Assembly (NCBI GenBank): GCA_039720395.1
Contig: CM077832.1
Coordinates: 12,404,966-12,468,965, forward strand
Direction: 5' to 3'
Source of the DNA: Liquidambar formosana
Lineage: Eukaryota; Streptophyta; Magnoliopsida; Saxifragales; Altingiaceae
DNA: 64,000 nucleotides
The notes under the pieces are model-generated. The model had not been told where the DNA came from. It made no database searches and saw only the letters and a list, made by a program, of their open reading frames with translations. Each line of letters starts with the position of its first letter. Position 1 is the stretch's first letter. Of the stretch, positions 1 to 11,520 are shown in pieces. The position numbers and the translations under genes are program-made.

Positions 1-197
1 TGTTAACTTACGGCTCAAGAAATAAAAGGTCTAGGATTGACTTCCTAACTCTCATTCTTGGTGCCAACCTCTAGTTAGATTGAGTCTGGATATTAACTAA
101 TACAGAAAGGACAATGGTTATATCAATGTGAAGGGATTAATTGTGACGCAAGTCCTTATAGTGTCTTGGTGGATGAAGAAAAAAAAAAAAAGAAAAA

Positions 198-258
<61 letters not shown>

Positions 259-1030
259 TTTGAGGGAAAAAGTTCGCCCCTGTTGGAACACTTTTAAAAA
301 AAAGAAAAAATTAATTATGTCCCTAAGCACACTCTCAACTTGTAGATGCGCCAATCCCGCCTTCCCCCACGAGAACAGAAAAACCAACAGACCACGAACA
401 CCAGCACGCATGAAAACAGCCCTTTTGAAAGCATACCCCCTGTTATTTGAAATGGCGGGCACTGATGAGCACCTATCGCAGGCCTATAGCTCCTTTGAAG
501 AAATTAGAGGGTGAGCCATTAATCAATACCAAGAAGGAGGTACAAGTTAAAATTATCTGATTTGGTTGATAAGTTTGATAGAATTTAATCTCAATGATCT
601 CAAATGCCCCTTTCAAATGCCATCTCTCTCTCTCTCTCATACACACCCAAAAACTGGCCATTCACCCTTGCCATCACAATAGAAAATGCTTAAGTCCACT
701 ATTGACTGCCTTAAAGTTGGTTTGGCCCCAATAGGAAAAAAAAATTGTCAAAAATTTAGGTATTTGTATCATGTCTAGATAAAGAAATCATGACACACAC
801 AAGTGGAGGATTAAGCGAAAAAGAAAAAAAAGAAAAAAAAGAAAAAAAAAACAGAACAAAAACAAACAAATAAATGTGGCATGGTTGGAAGACCGTTATC
901 AATATTTGTCGAGAAGGTTGAATCATAGTGCATTACTGCATGTTCTATAGGCACTATTAATCTCACACACAAGTAGATGACAGTATGACACATAAATGAA
1001 TGCTGGACCCGCGTGGCTTATTGTAAACTT
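1..1030. other. Left flank, no gene recognised
   Basis: I see no supportable gene here. The stretch is AT-rich. It holds a (A)n-(TA)n-(T)n low-complexity block at about 178-262, a short (TC)n tract near 628-640 and A-rich tracts near 818-852. The apparent reading frames are made of homopolymer or dinucleotide translation and do not look like protein. Confidence 0.6.
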
Positions 1031-1040
1031 TAACTTGTAT

Positions 1041-1215
1041 ATATATATATATACAGTTGTGTTCTCATCAACACGTATTGATATAAGTTATATCAGCACC
1101 ATGCATGGGGGGTTGTACTCCTTGCATTGGTCCAATATATATACCTCATATTCCACTAATGCATAAGGTACAACTTCCAATGTGGGTGTTGATGTAAGTT
1201 ACATCAGCACATGGT
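1041..1215 (-). mobile_element. MITE embedded in (TA)n, full-length form
   Basis: A roughly 175-190 bp element has self-complementary ends built around the motif TTGATATAAGTTATATCA. It is flanked on both sides by TA dinucleotide runs. The reverse complement matches the element at 30524-30712 over its whole length, including the internal segment with TACTTTATGCATTAGTGG in that copy. The family is not one I can name. The shape (small, palindromic ends, no coding capacity, (TA)n target) is that of a non-autonomous MITE. Confidence 0.65.
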
Positions 1216-1224
1216 ATATATATA

Positions 1225-1278
1225 TATAGGATGATGATCAGGTAAGCACGTACTGATGTAACTTATATCAACACCCGC

Positions 1279-1364
<86 letters not shown>

Positions 1365-1366
1365 TA
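1225..1366 (+). repeat. Short MITE form plus long (TA)n microsatellite
   Basis: The segment from GGATGATGATCAGG to CAACACCCGCAT (about 1229-1280) is a roughly 52-bp piece of the neighbouring MITE family. It is followed by about 40 TA units (1281-1362). The same short piece recurs at 27254-27307 and begins the full element at 30524. The duplicated block A starts a few bases after the TA run. Confidence 0.65.
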
Positions 1367-1626
1367 TAAAAGGTCCAAAATGTAGACATTTAGATCCATT
1401 CAAGATAAGAAATCATGCCCTAAATGTTTAGACCGGATTCCATTTTCGAGTGGGTTAAGATAGCACTACGGCACCACCTCATTGAAAGGTTTTACAAGTC
1501 CACCTACTAGGTCAGGCTTGATTACAAAAGGCTTGCAAAATCTAATCTTAATGGGCCCGTGGGGCCGAATCTCAAGGGCCGCTATTGTAACCCCTCACCT
1601 TTACTTGTAAACCTACTTTTTTTTTT

Positions 1627-1931
1627 ACTTTTCAAAATTTTATAAATAATATAAAAGGTTTTTACATTGTCTATTAGAAAATTATTTTGAACAATCTTAT
1701 AGAAGATTTTTTTTCAAAATCTATCGTTTAAAAAAGCTTTTTGGCCATTTATAGAATATTTCATTTTTACATAAACAAAAATTATAAATCGCCAAAAAGT
1801 CTACTTAAATGATATATTTTAGAAAATTTTTCTCTTACAAAGTTGTTCAAAATGATGTTTTCTAGTAGATAGTACGATGATTTTTTTATGAAAACTTCTT
1901 ATATTTTTCATAAAAGCTTGACAAGTGAAAA
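1627..1931. mobile_element. Foldback MITE, about 305 bp
   Basis: The left arm (1627 to about 1765, CTTTTCAAAATTTTATAAA...) is the imperfect reverse complement of the right arm (about 1785-1931, ...TTTTTCATAAAAGCTTG). The arms meet near GCTTTTTGGCCATTTATA. It has no coding capacity. Relatives sit at 30956-31274 (the duplicate) and, split by a Helitron, at 13160-13333 plus 19088-19380. Confidence 0.7.
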
Positions 1932-2133
1932 GAAGTGGAGTTTACAAATAAAGTTGAGGAGTTGCAATAGCCTTCCTCCCAAATCCCATCCCTGTGTCAT
2001 AATTCAAGTTGAGATTGTGTAGGCACACGTGGCAGTATTGCAATGGGCCAACAGAGATAAGGCAAAGTTCATTGGATTTCCATGTTGTTTTCCATGCCAA
2101 AATCTACTCCTATATTATCTATCTTTGGCTGTA

Positions 2134-2930
2134 GAGGCTGCAAACGAGCTAAGCCACTCATTAACAGTTCGCAAGAAGGCTCGTTAAGGGCTCGGCTCAA
2201 GCTCGACCAATTAATAAACAAGTCAAGTTCAAGCTTGAATTGTAGGCTTGTTTAGTAAACAACTTGAGCTTGAGCATACCAAAGCTCAGCTCGTTTCGGC
2301 TTGTGAACAAGCTCCTTAAGAACTCGATGAGAAGCTTGTTTAGGGGTTCAATAAGAAGCTTGTTTAAGGACTCGTGAGTGGGAGCATAATTGTCCCATTG
2401 TACATTTTAGCGTGAAAGAGATACTCATTTCCTAATAGTAGATGTTTGATGCTTCTACTTATCCTAGTACATGAAAGAGATATTTCTTTTACGGGATCCA
2501 ATGAAAGTATGATGGCATGATGACTAGTTTTGAAGCATATATGGGTGTTACAATGTGCTCCAACCAATAGCTTTAGCTTTTTTAAGCTTATTGCAGCTCT
2601 TTATTTAATAGTACAGAAAACAGTTTTGGTCTTATAGGGTTTTGATGTTGGGTTCTTTATGGTTTATGTTTGGGATGATGATTCTAAACCACTTAATAAA
2701 AAACAGATACGGCAAAAAAAAAAAAAAAAAAAAAAAAATCTAAACAAGCCGAGTTTAAGCTCAAGTTTGAACTTGAGCTTGAGCTCAGCTTGTAAATTCT
2801 AAACAAACCGAACTCAAGCCCAAAATTTAGGCACGTTAAAAAGCTCGACTCATTTAGTAGTGAACAAGCTTTTTAACAAGCCAAACTTGAGCACTCCAAT
2901 ACACAGCTCGACTCGGCTTGTTTGCAACCT
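2134..2930. mobile_element. hAT-like non-autonomous element
   Basis: The ends are inverted repeats: GGCTGCAAACGAGC on the left and the complement of GCTTGTTTGCAACC on the right. Both subterminal regions are packed with GCTCGA/GCTTGA motifs in both orientations, a style typical of plant hAT-type non-autonomous elements. A clear 8-bp target duplication was not found, so the superfamily is inferred. The interior has no gene and ends in a poly(A) run near 2715-2738. The duplicate is at 31462-32190. Confidence 0.5.
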
Positions 2931-4368
2931 GGACTCCCATTAAAGGGAAGTACAACCCATCTCTTTGTCTCCCAATACTCTGCAAGGACCCGTTTAGGTC
3001 CACCAGTTCTGCTAAATTTCCGGAATGTCACCTTAGCAGTTAGTCTTATCGTCAAACGGTACACAAAATACCCATAACCATGGCTCTTGTTTTGGTTTCT
3101 TGATCATCTCTTCACTGGAATATTGTTTTTTTCAATTACCCTTTGTTTGGTTGCTGAGATTCTTTTGGTTTCTTTGATGATATCTGCATTTGAAAGTTTG
3201 TTTTTTCAAATTACCCTTTGTTTGATTGCTGAGAAAAAAAAAAAAACGATGTAAGATTTGATATGTAAATTTCTATTTTCTTTCCCTACATTTTCTGAGC
3301 CACCAAAGAGTGATTAAATGAAGATATATAGGATGTTTGAATACATGCAATCATGTATGGTTGTGAATACCCACGTGATAGCTCACTTCAATTTCAAGGA
3401 TTTTTGGTGAATGGTGAAGCCCCAATTGCTTAATTTCTTCACATGTTGGCCATGTAGTGTTCAAATTGCTTTTCGGTGAAAGGTTTTGGCAGATTGGATC
3501 TCCTTCTTGATGTATTTGGGCTTTCTTATCACATTATATATGAATTGTGCGAGTTTGGGAATAGCCAATTTATGAATTCCTACAATAAATTATGTAGCTA
3601 AAGAGGGTCTCTTTCTTCGATCATAAGATTGGGCTCTGTGATGATTAAAAAAAAAAAAAAAAAAGTAAAAAAAAAAAAAAAAAAAAAAACCCTGAAGTTT
3701 AAGTGAGTTTCACTTTTGTACCCTACCGTAAATTTTAACCTACCGTAAATTTTAACCTAGTTAAAACGGTACCCGAAAGATGAGCTTGTGACAAGTCGAT
3801 ACGGAGATATTAACAAATTGATGGAATTAGACTCCATGCATGATAATAAAAAAAATTGGGTAAAACACAAAAACCTACCCTGAAGTTTCGGGTGAGTTTC
3901 ACTTTGGATCGTGATTTAGACGGCTCAGATTAATAAAATTTAAGGCTGAACATCCTCATAAATAGGACTTCAAGACTGACAATTGAAAAATAAAGAAATT
4001 CTTCTTGGACTCCATTCTAAATTTGATCAATCTTGACAATCTGACATGATTCTTTATTGAACAACTGATGCATAACTACATGTTTTTTATCTTTTCTATT
4101 TAATCTTTTATCTTATTATACTAATTAATGGACTTAAGAATTAGAATATTGAGAATATGCTTCAAGATATGGCATGGAATCTATTAGTACGTTATTAATC
4201 AAAGGTGGACTTAATTCTAGAAGGTTATCTTATCTGAATGGCACAATTGACCTTTACATTGAAGTAATACAATTCACTGATTAATAGATCATAGAAAAAA
4301 ATACAACAGTTCATTTGAAGAATTCCATGTTAAAAAAGGCGTTGACATCAATGCTACTTTATGTCTAA
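2931..4368. other. Intergenic stretch, no gene recognised
   Basis: The segment is AT-rich and almost identical to 32191-33650. It contains A-tracts at 3647-3689 and a small tandem duplication of CTACCGTAAATTTTAAC (3721-3757) that copy B lacks. No reading frame looks protein-like. Confidence 0.6.
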
Positions 4369-4700
4369 TTATGTGGTGAGACTCCCTGTTCTAAATTCTG
4401 GTAACCACCTATTTTGGTTGATGGATGTGATACCCATCTCAACCACAAGACAAGCCATGGGGAGCACCACTTGAATAGAAAATTTTCTAACACATATGTA
4501 ATAGAAGAATAATAAATCCAGAACATACTCTTGCCCAATTGCCCATTGCAGCCAGCATCTCAGCATGAGCTTTTGCTGCTCCAGTATTTATCCGTGAAAC
4601 AATAGCTTCATGCTCAGAAATTTAAGGAGGTGCACCATTTTTTTGTAATCATAGCATTGGCCACCTCATCCTGCAACTTAACTTCTGCTTCACGCGTTTT
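4369..4700 (-). pseudogene. Exon-like remnant of unidentified gene
   Basis: On the minus strand one frame reads ISEHEAIVSRINTGAAKAHA followed by EMLAAMGNWARV, which looks like a real helical protein segment. It is followed by decayed sequence. The same segment, more diverged, occurs at 19620-19890 and again at 33660-33980 and 50340-50590, so there are two per duplicated unit in the same orientation. I do not recognise the family. Stops lie close on both sides, so it is a remnant and not a working gene. It lies 3' of the STP gene. Confidence 0.4.
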
Positions 4701-5119
4701 TCTTGTACAACATATAAACTTCAGAAGGCAGAGTACTTCAAGAACATGCTAACAATATATTTCCTTCCTTCCACGTCCTTTTTCCATTCTTCCTACCATA
4801 CAGAGCATCAATGTCTTAAGCAATATATCACCCCTACAGCATTAAACCTGACGCACACTGTTAACCTTCATTTCATTCTTTTTTAAATTAAAGGAAAAAA
4901 ACACAAAAATGATCATCATCCGCAAAATTAAATTAAAATTAAAATTAAAAAAGCACCTCAATTAAACTTGTGAAAACAAACATAAATACTTTCAAAAAGA
5001 TAACTATAATTGTTTTTGGCCCTCTTAATTATATTCTAACTGTTCAAAGTATGGCCAATAATATTGAGCTGAAGAAAAAGACAAATCCTTATCGAGTCAG
5101 TAGAATGAAAAGGTTTACA

Positions 5120-8018
5120 CTACATTAATTCTAAAAAACTCTTCTTAGGAGGCTGCCCATCCTCCAGGTCTGTACCACCTTCCGCTGGCACAAATCTCTT
5201 CCAATACCAATGTTGCCTCCACACTTGTGATATCTCCTCGATCGGTATGTTCTTAGTCTCCGGCAAGAAGAAGTAGATGAAGACGGTCATCACGGCCACG
5301 AAAAACGCAAAGAAGATGAACAATCCAAACTTGAGGTGACAAAGCATGGTGAGGAAAAGCTGGGCGACGAGGTATGTGAAGAGCATGTTGGTGGAAACAG
5401 TTAAACTCTGCGCTGCTGACCGAATCTCGAGCGGGAAAATCTCGCTCGGCACCAACCATCCTAGAGGTCCCCATGAATATGCGAAGGCAGATACGTAGGC
5501 GCAAATGCAGACCACAACGACAATGGCATACCACATTGGCAAATTATTCACCACCCCTGTCACTCCGAATTTCCATCCTATCAAAGCTGTGATCGCAATC
5601 TGCATAGGCAAAATGTATAAATGATATTTAAAAGATCATTCAATCAATTGTTGGTATATTACAATGATTGAAAAGTTAAAGTTACAAAAATTCATCTAGC
5701 ACCTAGACTTATAAACGAAAATACTACGTAGTATCAATTATATATTAGTAGCTGCCCAATACAATTAGTGGCCCAAGGTTAAAATTTACATGAGGTTTTT
5801 TTGAATAGGGCATAATGCCAAAATTGTAAATGGGACCTTTTATGTAAAAACTTTTGAACTAGTACTAGTGGGTTTGGGTGTTAGGAAGTGCTGTCTGGTC
5901 CTAAGACTCGCCTCCAAAAAAATATATGAAAGTTTAATGCGTAAATAAATCAATAAGATCTAACTACACATAAAAAAAAACGTTTTATCATTTCATATAT
6001 ATTTGGAATATTTCGATCACTAAATTTTGAAAAAATTTGGGACTTTGTAAAATTCGTATTATTTGGAGATAATTCAAGAATTATTGAAATATGCAGGATA
6101 TCAAGAAAATATTCAAAAAATAATTTGAGAATTTCATTGCTTACCTGAAATATGAGCATTTGACATCCGCCCCACAGGAAAAGAGGTCTCCTCCCCCACT
6201 TATCAGTCCCATAAACAGAGAGAAACGTCGCTGCAACGTTGACAGCGCCGGTAATGACGGCCGACATGAGCGAAGCATTACTCCCAAACCCAATTGTTAC
6301 AAAAAGCACCGGAGCATAAAACATGATGACATTAATGCCGGTAAGTTGCTGGAAAAATGGGATGAGTACAGACATGGTCAGCTGGGGCCTATATTGCCTC
6401 TCACGGATATTCTTCCATGGATGCTTCACGGCCTTTGATGCTTTACTTGCAGCCACTAGATCGTTGAACTCGGCCTGGATTTCCGTGACGGGGACGCCGC
6501 GGATTTTTTGGAGCATCTCCAGGGCTTTTTCGGGCTGGTCCCTTTCGATCATCGAGTTTGGTGTGTCAGGTAGCCAAAATGCGGTGACGGCGATGAAAAT
6601 GGCCGGGACGGCGGCGCCACCCAGGCTGACGCGCCACCCCCAGCCGCCATCGATCTTGGCTGTCAAGTAGTTGATCACATTGGCTACTAAAATGCCTATA
6701 GTGATGGATAATTGGAATAGGACATTGAGAGAGCCACGGTATTTGTATGGAGCCATTTCTGAGACGTATAGTGGCACAGACTGCGATTGAAACCATAGTT
6801 AGTGACATATATGGATCATATAATCATATATATTGCTCTTATTAAATTTAATGAAAATTTTCTGCACATACAAAAATCCTATCAATAATACTTTATCAAA
6901 CAGTTAATGCAAAATCACACAGCGGAGGGGATTGGACCCTAGGCAGACTCTAGCTACACACACCCCAACTGCACCCTAGTACCCACTAGCCCATAAGGGC
7001 TGATGGTAATTTTTTTTTTTTCTTTTAAATTCTGGAAAAAGGAACATATTTTATTAATAAAGATGACTCAAAATACAAGCCAAACAAGGAAGAACCACCG
7101 CCAAAATTAAAATTGCAAGACCTCAAGCAAGCAACTAAGCGTATACAACAGGCCAACGCATGCAATTAATCCCCAAAGCAAACACAGCCAACAGGCATCA
7201 CAATCCCAACAAAAGCTCAAAACCTAGCATAAATCCTACAGTCTAACCCCTAATACAAGCAAGAAGCTCCATTGAACCGAAAGATGAAACAAAACATATA
7301 TATATAGTCCACATGACAACTCCATTTAAAAAAATTGAAGATAGTGCCTAAATAAAACAAGATATACCAATCAGTGTTATGAGACTGTGACAGAGCAAAG
7401 AGTTGTGTTTTTATTGATTTAATTTCTGTGTATCTAATGGAGTACATGGGGAAATTGATGATAAAGAACCAAAAATAAAAGAAAAAGCTTCTCTACTACT
7501 CCGTAATAAAAAAATAAATAGATGAATTGCATGCAAATAAGATTAGGGTTTACCTGAGAGGCGAAACCAACACCAATACCCAATAGAATCCGACCGATAA
7601 TTAGCATGGCAATATGTACAGCAGAAGCATTGAGAATAGCTCCACCCAAGAAAACCAAACCGCCGGCTATCATGGAAATTCTCCGACCAAATCTTCTCGT
7701 TATCCCCGATGCAAAGAACGACGCAACAAGAGCGGCCAGGTACAATGATGACGTGAAGATCGTCAAAAGTGCACTGTTAAACTTGCAGTACTGGTTGGTC
7801 GAGTGATCTTGCTGCTCTTGATGATAAACGGATCCGAAAAACTTCTCCAAAAACGGAGCCATGGATGTCACTCCACCAGAAATACCAATATCGTAGCCAA
7901 AAATCAAACCACCCATGGCAGCGACAATGCAAGTTATCAAGACGAACCATGTTAGTTTTCCTGGATAATCCCTAGTAGAAGGATTAGGGTCATCCTTTTT
8001 AGGGTCAGCAGCACCCAT
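5120..8018 (-). CDS. STP: Sugar transport protein (STP-type monosaccharide/H+ symporter), copy A
   Basis: Three exons on the minus strand: 8018-7554, 6780-6145 and 5599-5120. Both introns are phase 0 with GT/AG ends (7553-6781, 773 bp; 6144-5600, 545 bp). The product is 526 residues, the usual STP length, with 12 membrane spans expected. Major facilitator sugar-porter motifs in order are [14 protein letters not shown] (about 40-53), RFGRR in the loop after span 2, [14 protein letters not shown] just after the first splice junction, [38 protein letters not shown] and [10 protein letters not shown] near the C terminus. In this family such proteins import hexoses with protons across the plasma membrane. 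The start is the ATG that follows a TATA box and a pyrimidine-rich leader. No frameshift or stop was seen. The STP subfamily member cannot be assigned by eye. Confidence 0.93.
7008..7260 (-). mobile_element. LINE-like 3' tail in STP intron 1
   Basis: Read on the minus strand, the segment ends with a TTTATTAATAAAAT-type motif followed by a poly(A) run (poly-T at 7011-7022 on the plus strand). This is the usual look of a 5'-truncated plant L1-type retrotransposon 3' end. The upstream boundary is not sharp. The same insertion is in copy B, so it predates the duplication. Confidence 0.45.
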
Positions 8019-8133
8019 TGAGAATAATGAAGAAGGACGAGAACAACAGTATCACTCAAGAAAGAAAAAGAGAAGATAACGAGAGCGAAAGATGCAGAAG
8101 AGATAATGGGGTTGGAAAGGTATTGATGAGGAG

Positions 8134-8141
8134 TTTATATA
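8134..8141 (-). promoter_or_regulatory. TATA box of STP copy A
   Basis: TATATAAA on the minus strand lies about 116 bp before the ATG. The putative leader between them is rich in C and T on the coding strand (TCTTCTCTTTTTCTTTC), which resembles a plant Y-patch and 5' UTR. Copy B has the same box at 37412-37419. Confidence 0.65.
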
Positions 8142-8264
8142 ATTAACCATAAGTCCGTAAGTCTGCAAATCCTGATGAGGGTAGTAAAACTAAACCGATT
8201 GGGACTGAACTAGCTTTCAATATCGGGCGTTGCTATAGGAAGCAATACCATACATGGACACTCC

Positions 8265-8282
8265 ACGTCAGCACCCTGACGT
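8265..8282. promoter_or_regulatory. Perfect TGACG inverted repeat upstream of STP copy A
   Basis: ACGTCAG-CACC-CTGACGT is a perfect 7-bp inverted repeat with two TGACG cores, the core bound by plant TGA-type bZIP factors. It is about 125 bp upstream of the TATA box. In copy B (37543-37560) one outer base is changed (TTGACGT), which breaks the perfect symmetry but keeps both cores. Binding is inferred. Confidence 0.35.
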
Positions 8283-9360
8283 AAGGTGTGAAGCGGGATA
8301 TAACGCCTCTCTTCAAATCAGATACTCTCCCTTCACCACGAAACCCTCAGCTCTCAGTCAAACTCCGTTCTCCCTCCGACAAACCCCTCACCCCTCCAGC
8401 GAATCCCACACTTCTCCCTCGAACCCCACCAAAAAAGAAAAAAAAAACCCCTTCCCCGACGAACCCCTCACTCGCCGACAAACCCCACACAGTAAAATGA
8501 GAAAAAAAAAAAAAAAAAAACAAAATCAGAGAAGAGAAACATGGCCATGGCTGCCATGGCCGGGGACCATGGAAGCCATGGCTTGCTCATCGTACCGCAA
8601 AACACAAAAATTATCACAGATAAATTCAAACCACAGATAATTTCAGATTTATCATAAATAAATCCACATTGATCACAAATAAAATCACATTCATTACAGA
8701 TAAAATCGAATAAAAAATCAAGAATTTCTCACATAGAATCCATGGAAATCCTGAATTTATCTAAGTGAAGCCACGGCAACCATGAATATCTCAGATAAAT
8801 TCATGAATTTCTTGTTGAAATCAACACAAAGAGAAATAATTGAAAGTATAGAAAGAGAGAGAGATAGGGGAGGTCGGCTTGCCCATTGAAAGGGTTCCTC
8901 GTCATTGTCGGAGGGATGAGGACATCGTCGGCTTTTGTGGCAGATTTAGGTTCACATGTGTGTTGCAGAGGCATCTTTGACGGCATTGGCGACATACCAT
9001 GAAACCAGATCCAACGAGATAAGCCTTAGATTCGGCGAGATCTACCTTCTTTAACATCTCGACATTAGGAGATCCGGACATGAAGATCTAAACTCCTTTG
9101 ACCCAACTGCCGTCGGTGATCCCTCCGCTAGTGATGAAATAGCGTGGGTTTTCTGCCATTCGTTCTGTGACTCACTTTCTCTCTCATCTATGAAATGGTG
9201 AGGAAGAGGAGAGAGGAAGATGGAAGAGGAGAGGGGGAGAAAAAGGAAGAAAGAGAGTGAGAGAGAGTGTGACTGTGGAAAGAACAAAAAAAGAGGGGGG
9301 AGAGAGAGAGAAAGTGACAATGAGAGTGTGAGTGTGATGGTAGAGAAAAAAAAAAAGAAA
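8283..9360. other. STP upstream region, low complexity, no gene
   Basis: Contents are short direct repeats of CCGACAAACCCCTCAC-type sequence (8350-8490), an A-run (8500-8520), a GCCATGG-rich palindromic patch (8540-8585), AT-rich repeats of ACAGATAA type (8610-8800), and purine-rich GAGAGA tracts (9190-9350). The open frames here are proline- or serine-rich translations of these repeats and are not credible genes. The B copy of this region is split by a CACTA element. Confidence 0.6.
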
Positions 9361-10775
9361 GGAATTTTGGCAAAAACCCCTATGTATAAGAGTTCAAAGA
9401 TAATATATAGAACCCATTAAAATTGACGTTTAGTAAAAACCCCATTTGACAATAAAAAGACTAATAGACCTCTGTTTTTAGAAATTCCCTTAGTTTACAA
9501 CCATGCAATGTAACACACTCTGGCGAAAAAACAAGCTTCTCACCTTCCCACGTTCCATTGTTTCTGGTAGAAATATATAAATGTAGGCCACAAAAAACTC
9601 TTTCCAAAAATCACTTTCCATCGTTAGACACAGCACCAAACATCCATTCTAGGGTTTTTTTCTTCACATACGAGCATCCCCCTAATAGAACCAGACGATT
9701 TGGAGAACACTGATTGAAATCTAGTTTTGAGGAAGAAGAAAAAGAAGAAGAAGAAGACGAAGTAGTAGAAGAAGAAGAAAGGGAGGGGAGGCATTCGACT
9801 ATAGTATCAGATTTAAAAAACTAGATCAACCTTCTTCTTCTGTAAGCATTTGTTTCTTACATTAAAAAGTTGCCCCTCTTTTTTGCTGAACGTGATCTCA
9901 CCACCATAAATTTGCATATGCAAGGAACCTGTTATATTGTTTATTTGTTATCATAAACAAAACTGTCAACAACATCAGTTCACTGTTTTTGTGTTATAAC
10001 TTGTGTATTGACATAACAGTACCGGTTTATTGTTGATAGTTATGTTCAGCAAGTTGATGCTGTTATATAAATACACGTCTTATAATACTGACAACAGTAA
10101 TTTGGTACTGTTACAAAATATATGGGTTATTTTCAAGACAACAATGAAGTGATACTGTTGCTAGTATGAAAAACATGTTATAATACTAACAACAGTACTC
10201 TGATACTGTTGCTAGTATTGATTCAACAATAATTTGGTACTATTGCATGATATATGGGTTATTTTCAAAACAACAATGAAGTGATACTGTTATTAGTACA
10301 AAAAACATGTTATAATACTAATAACAGTACTCTGATACTGTTGCTAGTAATGATTCAACAAAAATATGGGAAAAATGATCGAAATAGATGAAACTATGAA
10401 CACCTTCAAACTTAAATGGAATCTCTTGCAACCGCTTGAAGAGAGAAAAGTTTGGAATTCAATTTTGAATTCCCTCCACCTGCGCTGGTTTGAAGAGAGA
10501 AACATAATGGAGCCGAAATCTCTCTCCCATGAAAACATATCCCCCCCAAAACGGTTACTCTTCTATATCTTAAGATGGAAATCTGTTTTTCCCATATCTA
10601 TTGTACATGAGATGCGGAATTGTCAAACAAAGGGTATATTTGGTGTATAAAATCACAGATTTACCTTATCATATATAAAAACTTAAAAAAAGGGGTTATT
10701 AAATTACTAAATCTTAAGTAGGGTTTTTTACTAAAGGTAGACTCCTAATAGGGGTTATTACTAATTTTTCCAAAA
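9360..10775. mobile_element. Candidate TIR element with AAAACCCC-type ends
   Basis: The left end carries GGCAAAAACCCCTATGTATA and the right end carries the inverted style of the same (ATAGGGGTTATTACTAATTT at 10748-10767). AAAACCCC-like motifs are repeated inward at both ends. Boundaries and target duplication are not clear. The interior has a (GAA)n tract at about 9730-9780 and a 132-bp tandem repeat. The duplicate is at 44262-45670. No coding region is supported. Confidence 0.35.
10080..10352 (+). repeat. Two-copy tandem repeat, about 132-bp period
   Basis: A unit containing TTTGGTACTRTT, ATATGGGTTATTTTCAA, GAAGTGATACTGTT and ACTCTGATACTGTTGCTAGT is present twice in tandem (TTTGGTAC at 10101 and 10233). 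It is rich in AACAGTA/TACTGTT inverted motifs. The corresponding repeat in copy B is at about 44980-45250. Confidence 0.7.
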
Positions 10776-11128
10776 AAAAAAAGAAAAAAAAGTGTGAGGA
10801 GCACATACATAAAAATTAATGGTACATCAATTGCTGCAAGTTTACAACTAATTGCTGTATGTAGTATTTTTTTTTTAGGGTAAAATGTAAAAAACCCTCC
10901 TTTATTATTACCCATTTTATAGGATATCCCTTTTAGAAAAGACCCAACAAAAATTCCTCATATTGGGTTGGGGGTACGCTGTTAATGGCGATGTTCAATG
11001 ACCATTATACCTATGTACGAAAAAATATTAAAATATTAGTTTTTGATATTTTAAAATGGTTTTTAAAAACTATTTATGAAATTACCCTTTTACCCTTGAC
11101 TATTAGGCAAAACCAATGTCCCCCCACC

Positions 11129-11520
11129 TTATGTTCGTGATGATACCGGAAACGGCGACAGAGAATCGGCCGAGGCGGTTGTTACGAGGGATAGTGTGGA
11201 AAGTGGCGGTGTGGAGGTGGGTGAGGAGTTCAAAGAGGCAGACGGTGCCATCAGTGAAGCTGCAGGCGAGGTATAAATCAGAGAGGGACAGGAGATGTTG
11301 CCGTTCCTGTCACCGGTGTCAGTGGGGTCGAATAGAAGAGTGGTGTACAATGATTGGTTGGTTACAAAGTTGATGGCTGTACGATGACGAAAGACATATT
11401 CTTCGCACCACGTGGTGTGGAGGTAGTGAGTCCAGTTCCAGATGTGGCGGGTGAGGTGGTGCCATAGGAGGTTGGAATGAGACACTGCTCGCCACCATGT
11501 GTTCGTAATACTCACCCATA
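11129..11520 (-). pseudogene. SAP: Captured STERILE APETALA-like fragment, copy A
   Basis: The minus strand encodes WWRAVSHSNLLWHHLTRHIW, WCEEYVFRHRTAINF and TTLLFDPTDTGDRNGNIS. I recognise these as the segment just after the F-box core of STERILE APETALA, an F-box protein that in Arabidopsis acts in an SCF ubiquitin ligase controlling organ size and flower development. Compared with the copy at 46009-46430, ten bases are missing between GAGAGGG and AGGAGATG (about 11285-11292). This shifts the frame and destroys the following ALSDLYLACGFADGTV segment. The N-terminal start and the long C-terminal part of the family are absent. It is a non-functional gene fragment. Confidence 0.68.

Noticed and set aside
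128..514. Open frames at 118-514 on both strands
   Set aside because: They translate poly(A), (TA)n and poly(T) and have no natural composition.
1204..1389. Frame of repeated Tyr-Ile
   Set aside because: Pure translation of the (TA)n microsatellite.
6160..6670. Plus-strand ORFs of 92 and 115 codons
   Set aside because: They are antisense shadows of STP exon 2; the same shadows recur at 35442-35952.
8254..8640. 128-codon Pro/Thr-rich frame upstream of STP
   Set aside because: It arises from short direct repeats and an A-run, shifts in copy B, and carries no domain.
11116..11373. 85-codon plus-strand Arg-rich frame
   Set aside because: It is the antisense shadow of the SAP-like fragment.
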